DNA of 8,954 nucleotides from an uncultured bacterium (GTDB taxonomy: Bacteria; Bacillota; Clostridia; Oscillospirales; Oscillospiraceae), in assembly GCA_905215425.1 (NCBI GenBank), contig CAJMQD010000025.1, positions 1 through 8,954 on the forward strand, given 5' to 3'. Every line of letters starts with the position of its first letter. Position 1 is the first letter of the stretch. A model generated the notes under the pieces. It made no database searches. It was not told where the DNA came from and worked only from the letters and a program-made list of their open reading frames with translations. The translations under genes and the position numbers were made by a program. Of this stretch, positions 1 to 4,942 are shown in pieces.

Positions 1-26
1 ACGTCTACCAATTCCATCACACCGGC
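1..26 (-). tRNA. tRNA-Leu, 5' end only (cut by left edge)
   Basis: Read on the minus strand from 26 to 1, the sequence begins GCCGGTG (a 7-base acceptor arm), then T8 and G9, then a D-arm of the form ATGG-AATTGGTAGA-CGT. The block GGAATTGGTAGAC is the D-arm typical of bacterial tRNA-Leu. A10-U25, U11-G24 and G12-C23 can pair. A strong promoter ends only about 14 bases upstream (40-69), giving a very short 5' leader as expected for a tRNA. The anticodon, variable arm and 3' half lie outside the window, so the isoacceptor cannot be named. Other tRNAs may follow off-window. Confidence 0.8.
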
Positions 27-39
27 AGGTGCAGGACAC

Positions 40-69
40 ATTATACAGGACTCAAGCTGTTGTTGTCAA
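40..69 (-). promoter_or_regulatory. Sigma-A promoter of the tRNA-Leu gene
   Basis: On the minus strand a perfect -35 box TTGACA (64-69) and a perfect -10 box TATAAT (40-45) are separated by 18 bases. The predicted start near 33 lies about 7 bases before the tRNA 5' end. An 11-base direct repeat (52-62 and 66-76) overlaps the -35 region. Confidence 0.85.
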
Positions 70-81
70 GCTGTTGAAGAA

Positions 82-114
82 AAAAGCCCCTCCGTATGGG
101 AACGGAGGGGCTTT
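82..114 (-). terminator. Intrinsic terminator of uraA
   Basis: A 12-bp perfect stem, AAAGCCCCTCCG (83-94) with CGGAGGGGCTTT (103-114), closes an 8-base loop. On the minus strand it is followed by a run of T (80-85, partly within the stem base). It lies 18 bases past the uraA stop and separates uraA from the tRNA promoter. Confidence 0.92.
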
Positions 115-132
115 GCGATTTCTAAAGGCTGC

Positions 133-1509
133 TTAGTAGCTGCCCAGATCGGCGGACTTGTCGCCCTCCACAGAGGTGCCGAACACATAGTCGTTGCCGG
201 GCAGGATGGCGTTCATAATAACGCCCACCAGAGCAGCGATGGCCAGGCCGGACAGAGTGACGGCGGCGCTGCCCACATTGAAGGTGATGCCGCCCACGGA
301 GCTGAAGCCCAGGCCGGACACGAACATCACAGCGGCGATGATCAGGTTGCGGGACTTGGTCAGGTCCACCTGGTTCTCCACGATGTTGCGCACACCCACA
401 GCGGAGATCATACCGTACAGGATGAAGGACACGCCGCCCACAATAGCGGTGGGGATGGAGTTGACCAGAGCGTCAAACTTGGGGGAGAAGGACAGGATGA
501 TGGCATACACAGCGGCCAGACGGATGACCCGGGGGTCGTACACCTTGGACAGGACCAGCACACCGGTATTCTCACCGTAGGTGGTGTTGGCGGGGCCGCC
601 AAACATACCGGCCAGGGCGGTGGCCAGACCGTCGCCCACCAGAGTGCGGTGCAGGCCGGGATCAGCAATAAAGTTGGTCCCCGTAGTGGAGGAGATGGCG
701 GAGACGTCGCCGATGTGCTCCATCATGGCAGCGATGGCGATAGGGGCCATAACCAGGATAGAGGTCAGGTCGAACTTGGCAATAACAAACTTCTGCAGGC
801 CAACCAGGTGAGCGGCATTCACGCCGGAGAAGTCGATCAGAGGAACGATCTCACCCGCGGCATTCACCGCAGTAGCGCCCATTGCATTGGCAATCAGGGC
901 CACAACATAGGAGCCCACTACGCCCAGCAGGATGGGGATGATCTTGACCATACCCTTGCCCCAGATGTTCGCCACGATGATGATCGCCATAGCCACCAGG
1001 GCAAGCCACCAGCAGGTCCGGGCGTTGTTGATGGCGGAGCCGGCCAGATTCAGGCCGATCATAATGATCATAGGACCGGTCACAATGGGGGGGAAGTAGC
1101 GCATAACCGTCTTGGCGCCCAACACCTTGAACAGCAGAGCCAGCACCAGGTACAGCAGGCCGGCCACTACGATGCCGCCCAGGGCATGGGCCAGCTTGTC
1201 GTCAGGGGACATCGTGGCATAGGCGCCGCCGTTCAGCTTGGCCACGGTCTCGAAGCCGCCCAGATAGGCGAAGGAGGAGCCCAGGAACGCCGGCACCTTC
1301 AGCTTCGTGCAGACATGGAACAGCAGGGTACCCAATCCGGCAAACAGCAGGGTAGTCTGGATGGACAGGGGCAGGCCGTAGCCGCTGACCAGAATGGGCA
1401 CCAGCACCGTGGCCCCAAACATGGCAAACAGGTGCTGCAGGCCCAACACCAGCATCTTGGGCATGCCCAGGGTGCGAGCGTCATAAATTGCTTCGTTTTG
1501 TTGTTTCAT
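133..1509 (-). CDS. uraA: Uracil permease (NCS2/UraA family)
   Basis: This is a 458-residue integral membrane nucleobase:cation symporter that imports uracil for pyrimidine salvage. It is almost entirely hydrophobic, with the roughly 14 membrane segments of the NCS2 fold. The N-terminal region carries LVLGLQHLFAMFGATVLVPI and VPAFLGSSFAY, the first core motif. AMMEHIGD holds the glutamate matching E. coli UraA Glu241, and GGPANTTYGENTG holds the glutamate matching Glu290; these bind the uracil ring. The position matching E. coli His245 is aspartate here (EHIGD), so fine specificity is uncertain. The ATG at 1509 was chosen because AAGGGAG (1518-1524) sits 8 bases upstream. An in-frame ATG at 1533 is a weaker option. 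It is a single-gene unit with its own promoter, an attenuator-like leader and a terminator. A xanthine or mixed-substrate permease is a less likely alternative. Confidence 0.9.
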   Translation of the reverse strand: MKQQNEAIYDARTLGMPKMLVLGLQHLFAMFGATVLVPILVSGYGLPLSIQTTLLFAGLGTLLFHVCTKLKVPAFLGSSFAYLGGFETVAKLNGGAYATMSPDDKLAHALGGIVVAGLLYLVLALLFKVLGAKTVMRYFPPIVTGPMIIMIGLNLAGSAINNARTCWWLALVAMAIIIVANIWGKGMVKIIPILLGVVGSYVVALIANAMGATAVNAAGEIVPLIDFSGVNAAHLVGLQKFVIAKFDLTSILVMAPIAIAAMMEHIGDVSAISSTTGTNFIADPGLHRTLVGDGLATALAGMFGGPANTTYGENTGVLVLSKVYDPRVIRLAAVYAIILSFSPKFDALVNSIPTAIVGGVSFILYGMISAVGVRNIVENQVDLTKSRNLIIAAVMFVSGLGFSSVGGITFNVGSAAVTLSGLAIAALVGVIMNAILPGNDYVFGTSVEGDKSADLGSY

Positions 1510-1551
1510 TTTTGTTTCTCCCTTCACACTCATCTTTTTCTCTCTTCTCCA

Positions 1552-1565
1552 GGGCCCGCAGGCCC
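1552..1565 (-). other. Small GC hairpin after the uraA leader terminator
   Basis: GGGCC (1552-1556) and GGCCC (1561-1565) form a 5-bp stem with a 4-base loop. It begins directly after the T-run of the leader terminator on the minus strand and lies about 28 bases before the uraA ribosome binding site. Its role is unknown. It could stabilise the 5' end of processed or read-through mRNA. Confidence 0.4.
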
Positions 1566-1594
1566 AAAAAAAAGACAACCACCTTGTGATTGTC
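1566..1594 (-). terminator. Leader terminator (attenuator) upstream of uraA
   Basis: On the minus strand, GACAATCAC (1586-1594) pairs with GTGGTTGTC (1574-1582) across a 3-base AAG loop, giving 9 bp with one G-U pair. Eight T residues (1566-1573) follow immediately. This is a textbook intrinsic terminator, yet it lies between the uraA promoter and the uraA start, so it must be conditionally bypassed. Its 5' arm overlaps the stop codon of a short leader ORF (1593-1667). An upstream GTTGTC (1622-1627) can instead pair with GACAAT (1589-1594) as a possible antiterminator. Confidence 0.82.
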
Positions 1595-1667
1595 ATCCAA
1601 AGGAAGAGATAGAACGACCGAGACAACTAAGAAACGACTTCTCCTGCTTTTTCTGGCAAGCGGTCAT
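1593..1667 (-). CDS. Putative uraA leader peptide, 24 aa
   Basis: A short open frame begins at ATG 1667 and ends with TGA at 1595-1593. The peptide starts MTACQKKQEK and ends SISSFG. It has a good ribosome binding site, AGAGAGGAG (1676-1684), with AGGAG 8 bases before the ATG. It lies wholly inside the transcribed uraA leader, and its stop codon overlaps the 5' arm of the leader terminator. The second half uses U-rich codons (UUU, CUU, UGU, UCU and similar). The placement suggests a regulatory peptide whose translation matters more than its product. No family is recognised, and translation is inferred only from the SD, the length and the position. Confidence 0.5.
   Translation of the reverse strand: MTACQKKQEKSFLSCLGRSISSFG
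1598..1639 (-). promoter_or_regulatory. U-rich leader stretch before the attenuator
   Basis: The transcript of this segment is about half U with very few A, and is interrupted mainly by C and G. It sits directly upstream of the leader terminator and inside the leader ORF. By analogy with enterobacterial pyrBI, such a tract could slow RNA polymerase when UTP is low. This function is an inference from composition and position only. Confidence 0.4.
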
Positions 1668-1698
1668 ATCGGTCACTCCTCTCTTCATTTTCCGACCT

Positions 1699-1727
1699 AT
1701 CATACCAGAGCCCGACGCAAAAGGCAA
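1699..1727 (-). promoter_or_regulatory. Sigma-A promoter of uraA
   Basis: On the minus strand a -35 box TTGCCT (1722-1727) is followed after 17 bases by the -10 box TATGAT (1699-1704), with TGG giving an extended -10. The predicted start is near 1692, so the leader before uraA is about 180 bases. A near-palindromic AT-rich block (1729-1740, core GAAATTTC) lies just upstream of the -35 and could be an UP-like element or an operator. Confidence 0.75.
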
Positions 1728-1806
1728 GTGGAAATTTCAAATTTTTCATTTTTCTGCGCCCAAGCAGGAAAATATCCCGTCTTCCCGGTTTCTTGCTTCT
1801 CCACCC

Positions 1807-1835
1807 TTGCATTTTTCATCGGTTTCCTGTATAAT
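1807..1835 (+). promoter_or_regulatory. Sigma-A promoter of coaX
   Basis: TTGCAT (1807-1812), a 17-base spacer and a perfect TATAAT (1830-1835) point rightwards. The predicted start near 1842 gives a leader of about 44 bases. It is divergent from the uraA promoter, with 79 bases between the two -35 boxes. Confidence 0.87.
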
Positions 1836-1847
1836 ATGGCACAAATT

Positions 1848-1862
1848 CGGCGGCCCCCGCCG
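1848..1862 (+). other. GC hairpin at the 5' end of the coaX mRNA
   Basis: CGGCGG (1848-1853) and CCGCCG (1857-1862) form a perfect 6-bp stem with a CCC loop, about 6 bases after the predicted transcription start and 12 bases before the SD. There is no following U-run, so it is not a terminator. It may protect the mRNA 5' end. Function is unproven. Confidence 0.45.
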
Positions 1863-1885
1863 TCAACTGTTACGAGGTGGATCAT

Positions 1886-2656
1886 ATGCTCCTTGCCATT
1901 GATATCGGCAATACCAACATCGTCGTTGGCGGCATTGCAAACGACCAGATCGTGTTCGAGGCCCGCATCGCTACCGACCCCATCAAGACCTCTGACCAGT
2001 ATGCAGCAGAGATCAAATCTATTTTGGCCCTGTTTCAAACCGATTTGAAAGAAATCGATGACTCCATCATCTCCTCCGTCGTCCCTCCGGTGTTCAACTC
2101 TGTGCGCACCGGCATCATTAAACTGACGCATAAGGAGCCCATTGTTGTCGGCCCCGGCATCAAGACGGGTCTGAATATTCAGATGGACGATCCGGCCTCC
2201 GTGGGCAGCGATCTGATCGTAGCGGCTGTGGCTGCGGTTCAGGACTATCAGCCCCCCCTTATTATCATCGATATGGGCACCGCCACTACCGTGTGTGCCA
2301 TCGGCCGGGGCAACACCTATCTGGGCGGCGTCGTCATCCCCGGCATCCGGGTGTCTGCCGACAGCTTGACCCACAGCACCGCCCTGCTGCCCGGCATCCA
2401 GCTGGACCGCCCCAAGCGCGCCATCTGCAAAAATACAGTAGACGCTATCCGGGCCGGCGTTATGTTTTCCGCCGCCGACACCTTGGACGGCATGATCCGC
2501 CGATTCGAGGCGGAACTGGGTGAGCCTGCCACGGTCATCGCCACCGGCGGCATCGCCCAATTTGTGGTGCCTCTGTGCCAGCGGACGATGATTCTGGAAA
2601 AAGATCTGCTGCTGAAGGGTATGAACTACCTCTACCACAAAAACAAGAAACACTGA
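1886..2656 (+). CDS. coaX: Type III pantothenate kinase
   Basis: This enzyme of 256 residues, the usual family length, phosphorylates pantothenate with ATP in the first step of coenzyme A synthesis in the cytosol. It belongs to the ASKHA sugar kinase/actin fold. The phosphate-binding DIGNTN is at 6-11, the conserved acidic site at 107-112 (GSDLIV, with D109 as the likely catalytic aspartate), the second nucleotide motif DMGTATT at 129-135, and GGVVIPGI at 147-154. The GADR motif of well-studied homologues reads GSDL here. The ATG at 1886 was chosen over an in-frame GTG at 1877 because that GTG lies inside the SD GAGGTGG and because MLLAIDIGNTN matches the family start. It is a single gene with its own promoter, convergent with ftsZ. 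Confidence 0.95.
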   Translation: MLLAIDIGNTNIVVGGIANDQIVFEARIATDPIKTSDQYAAEIKSILALFQTDLKEIDDSIISSVVPPVFNSVRTGIIKLTHKEPIVVGPGIKTGLNIQMDDPASVGSDLIVAAVAAVQDYQPPLIIIDMGTATTVCAIGRGNTYLGGVVIPGIRVSADSLTHSTALLPGIQLDRPKRAICKNTVDAIRAGVMFSAADTLDGMIRRFEAELGEPATVIATGGIAQFVVPLCQRTMILEKDLLLKGMNYLYHKNKKH

Positions 2657-2672
2657 TTCCCTTACCAAACGA

Positions 2673-2706
2673 AAACCCCCGCCGGACGATCGTCCGGCGG
2701 GGGTTT
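2673..2706. terminator. Bidirectional terminator between coaX and ftsZ
   Basis: This is a 34-base perfect palindrome with 17-base arms (AAACCCCCGCCGGACGA and its reverse complement) and no unpaired centre in DNA. In RNA the middle bases form the loop of a very stable GC hairpin. On the plus strand it is followed by TTTATTCGTTCTT, and on the minus strand by TTTTCGTTT. It lies 16 bases after the coaX stop and 11 bases after the ftsZ stop, so it can end both transcripts. Confidence 0.9.
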
Positions 2707-2717
2707 ATTCGTTCTTC

Positions 2718-3890
2718 TCAGTGCTTGCGGCTAAAGATCTTCTCCAGAATGTCCCAGTCGTCGTCGCTGACGGGAGAAGCTTTCTCCGGTGCGGGCGCAG
2801 CCTTCACCTCTTCCGCAGGTACAGGTTCATTTCCCTCTTCAGCGGCGGGAGCTTCATTCTGTACGGGGGCGGCGGAGGCAGGGGCAGCTGCCGCTGCGAT
2901 CTTCGTAACGGGTCGTGCAGCGGCGGGCTTCTCATCCTCGTCAAAGCCGGTAGCGATCACGGTCACCCGGATCTCATCCTCCAGATTCTCATCGAAGGAG
3001 GCGCCGAAAATCAGGTTGACATCAGGATGGGCGGCCTCCTGCACCAGGGTGGCGGCAGTTTCCACTTCTTCCAGCCCGATGTCCATAGAACCGGTCACGT
3101 TGATCAGCACGCCCTTGGCCCCGTTGATAGAGGTCTCCAGCAGGGGGCTGGATACGGCCATGCGCGCGGCCTCCTCGGCCTTGTTCTTGCCTGCGGCCCG
3201 GCCCACGCCCATGTGGGCCCGACCGGCGTCTTTCATCACGGCGGACACGTCGGCAAAGTCCAGGTTGATAAAGCCAGTGTTCTTGATCAGGTCGGAGATC
3301 GACTGTACCGCCTGCTGCAGCACGTCATCGGCGATCTCGAAGGCGTTGAGCATGGTGATCTTCTGGTCGGTGGCCAGCTTCAGCCGCTCGTTGGGGATAA
3401 TGACCAAAGAGTCCACTTTGTTCCGCAGCTCGGTGATGCCGCTCTCCGCCTGCTTCATGCGGCGGCCGCCCTCGAACCGGAAAGGCTTGGTGACCACACC
3501 CACGGTGAGGATGCCCAGTTCCTTGGCGATATCGGCCACAATGGGGGCCGCACCGGTGCCGGTACCGCCGCCCATACCGGCAGTGATGAACACCATGTCG
3601 GCATCTTCCAGGGCCTTGGATATCTGCGTGCGGTTCTCCTCGGCGGACTTGCGGCCCACCTCGGGGTCAGAGCCTGCGCCCTGTCCGTTGGTCAGCTTTT
3701 CGCCGATCTGGATCTTATAGGTAGCACTGGAAATGGCCAGTGCCTGCTTATCGGTATTTATGGCGATGAAATCAACGCCCTTGGTTCCGGTGCGCACCAT
3801 GCGGTTCACCACGTTATTACCGCCGCCGCCTACACCGATCACCTTAATATTTACTACATTATCGGGACCCATATCTAATCCGAAGGCCAT
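2718..3890 (-). CDS. ftsZ: Cell division protein FtsZ
   Basis: This tubulin-like GTPase of 390 residues polymerises at midcell into the Z-ring. The N-terminal nucleotide fold begins [17 protein letters not shown] (15-31). The tubulin signature [10 protein letters not shown] is at 107-116. The T7 synergy loop NLDFADV (209-215) carries the aspartates that complete GTP hydrolysis in the next subunit. The globular core ends near 316. It is followed by an Ala/Pro/Glu-rich disordered linker (about 318-375) and a short C-terminal peptide, [15 protein letters not shown]. That peptide lacks the usual IPxFLR core. The ATG at 3890 was chosen because AGGAGG (3898-3903) lies 7 bases upstream and the frame begins [11 protein letters not shown]; longer in-frame extensions run into the promoter. 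It has its own promoter and a leader hairpin. Confidence 0.98.
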   Translation of the reverse strand: MAFGLDMGPDNVVNIKVIGVGGGGNNVVNRMVRTGTKGVDFIAINTDKQALAISSATYKIQIGEKLTNGQGAGSDPEVGRKSAEENRTQISKALEDADMVFITAGMGGGTGTGAAPIVADIAKELGILTVGVVTKPFRFEGGRRMKQAESGITELRNKVDSLVIIPNERLKLATDQKITMLNAFEIADDVLQQAVQSISDLIKNTGFINLDFADVSAVMKDAGRAHMGVGRAAGKNKAEEAARMAVSSPLLETSINGAKGVLINVTGSMDIGLEEVETAATLVQEAAHPDVNLIFGASFDENLEDEIRVTVIATGFDEDEKPAAARPVTKIAAAAAPASAAPVQNEAPAAEEGNEPVPAEEVKAAPAPEKASPVSDDDWDILEKIFSRKH

Positions 3891-3907
3891 TGTCGCTCCT
3901 CCTATGT

Positions 3908-3952
3908 AAAAACTGGGTCCGGCCGGAAACCACAACCGGCATACCCGGACCC
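3908..3952 (-). promoter_or_regulatory. Terminator-like hairpin in the ftsZ leader
   Basis: On the minus strand an outer 7-bp stem, CGGACCC (3946-3952) and GGGTCCG (3915-3921) as written on the plus strand, encloses a 5-base bulge, an inner 5-bp GC stem (3936-3940 with 3922-3926) and a 9-base loop. Two bases later comes a run of five T (3908-3912), and the SD follows at once (3898-3903). It lies downstream of the ftsZ promoter, so both read-through and local transcripts contain it. It may be an attenuator, an mRNA-stabilising structure or the operon terminator; the sequence alone does not decide. Confidence 0.65.
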
Positions 3953-3977
3953 GCAGCTTAAAACTATATTTTGTATA

Positions 3978-4006
3978 ATTGTATTCCTCTTTTCCCAGCA
4001 GGTCAA
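3978..4006 (-). promoter_or_regulatory. Sigma-A promoter of ftsZ
   Basis: On the minus strand, TTGACC (4001-4006), a 17-base spacer and TACAAT (3978-3983) form a near-consensus promoter. The predicted start near 3971 gives an ftsZ leader of about 80 bases containing a hairpin. This lets ftsZ be expressed independently of, and above, the upstream wall-synthesis operon. Confidence 0.82.
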
Positions 4007-4019
4007 GAGAAAAAGCACC

Positions 4020-4030
4020 TTTTGCCAAAA
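4020..4030. promoter_or_regulatory. Short palindrome upstream of the ftsZ promoter
   Basis: TTTTGCCAAAA is a 5-1-5 inverted repeat ending 13 bases upstream of the ftsZ -35 box. It could be an operator half or a chance AT-rich palindrome. No regulator is recognised. Confidence 0.25.
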
Positions 4031-4108
4031 CTTTCCCTATTTCTACATAGGAACTGGATCAACATTTGTTTATCCGTGGATTTTGCCGCATCTGTTCTGC
4101 TTTTTCGG

Positions 4109-4909
4109 TCAGTCCGGAGTAAACCCCGCCGCATAGTCCTTTTGGGTCAGATCCACCGTTCCCGTCTGCCCCTCCAGCTGATCCTTGGCCACTTCAGCCA
4201 ATACCCGCAGCTGATAGCCGATATCCTTGGAGTAGGACATCTTCACAGTAAACCGCCCGTCATACCGCAGCACCATACAGGCGGCGGAGCTCAGGTCCAC
4301 CAGGCTGACCCGGTCCAGTTCTTCCCGCGTCTTCAAATTTTGCAGAAGGGTCAATAGGGCCGACAGCTTTCCCTGCTCCTCCTGGGGAACGGCCAACCCG
4401 GTCCCCGCTCTGGGGGCCAGCACCGTAAGGCCGGTCACTTCGATCCCCTGGCTGCCGGCGGAAGCAGTCTCCAGCAGCTTACCGCCCACACTGATGAGCC
4501 AGTCCTCTTGGGCCAGCTCCGCTGTCTCATCCACATAGTCCGGCCGGGCATCGGGCTTCTCTACCCGGGCCGCCGCCGCCCATTCCTTCACCTGGATGAT
4601 AACCGAGTTTGGATAGCCCCGGCGGATGGTCAGTTCTTCAATATAGGGCAGCTTTTGCAGTACATCCTGGGCCATCCGGTTCTTATTCATACGGAACAGA
4701 TTGTCGCCGGTCTGGATCCCCGCCGCCTCTATGATCTGCTCCTGGGTATATCGGCTATTGCCCGATACCACCACCGTTTCCACCTGAAAAAACACTGTGG
4801 CGCCATAATACAGCGCAGCTCCCAGGGCGAGGACGCACAGAACCCGCAGCAGCTGGCTGCCCCAGCCCCGCTTTCTTCTCCGTCTTCTGCTGTTTCTTCC
4901 TGCCGACAT
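4109..4909 (-). CDS. ftsQ: Cell division protein FtsQ/DivIB
   Basis: This is a 266-residue bitopic divisome protein. It has a short, strongly basic cytoplasmic tail (SRRRRRKRG, residues 7-15), a single membrane helix at about 19-41, and an extracytoplasmic POTRA domain at about 42-108 (FQVETVVVSGNSRYTQEQII through the conserved RGYPNSVIIQVKE). A beta-rich FtsQ domain of low conservation follows. The family links early and late divisome proteins and partners FtsL and DivIC. The start at 4909 has AGGAG (4918-4922) 8 bases upstream. The gene follows murA by 33 bases, the place of divIB after the mur genes in Firmicutes dcw clusters. The C-terminal half is too divergent to assign from motifs alone, but the POTRA domain and position make the call firm. 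Confidence 0.9.
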   Translation of the reverse strand: MSAGRNSRRRRRKRGWGSQLLRVLCVLALGAALYYGATVFFQVETVVVSGNSRYTQEQIIEAAGIQTGDNLFRMNKNRMAQDVLQKLPYIEELTIRRGYPNSVIIQVKEWAAAARVEKPDARPDYVDETAELAQEDWLISVGGKLLETASAGSQGIEVTGLTVLAPRAGTGLAVPQEEQGKLSALLTLLQNLKTREELDRVSLVDLSSAACMVLRYDGRFTVKMSYSKDIGYQLRVLAEVAKDQLEGQTGTVDLTQKDYAAGFTPD

Positions 4910-4942
4910 AGCCCTGTCTCCTGTAATTTATTGTCTCTGCCC

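Noticed and set aside
1665..1692. PyrR-binding site in the uraA leader
   Set aside because: A GAGAGG-containing stretch resembles part of the known PyrR loop, but the CC preceding it and the flanking pairing are absent, and the stretch doubles as the leader SD.
1627..1812. Minus-strand 61-codon frame in the uraA leader, starting upstream of the predicted promoter
   Set aside because: It begins before the uraA transcription start and has no convincing SD. The shorter 24-codon frame at 1593-1667 fits the transcript and the SD better.
649..1902. Long plus-strand open frame antisense to uraA
   Set aside because: It is His/Gln/Gly-rich with low-complexity composition, has no SD and lies opposite a well-conserved gene. 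It is a shadow of GC-rich codon bias.
2575..3878. Two long plus-strand open frames antisense to ftsZ
   Set aside because: They overlap a clear FtsZ, cross the coaX end and the terminator, and show no family motif.
3974..3979. TATAAT on the plus strand upstream of ftsQ
   Set aside because: There is no matching -35 box at the right distance and no plus-strand gene to its right. It is a by-product of the AT-rich ftsZ promoter.
4036..4051. Small hairpin after ftsQ as an operon terminator
   Set aside because: The stem is only 5 bp and AT-rich, with no adequate U-run.
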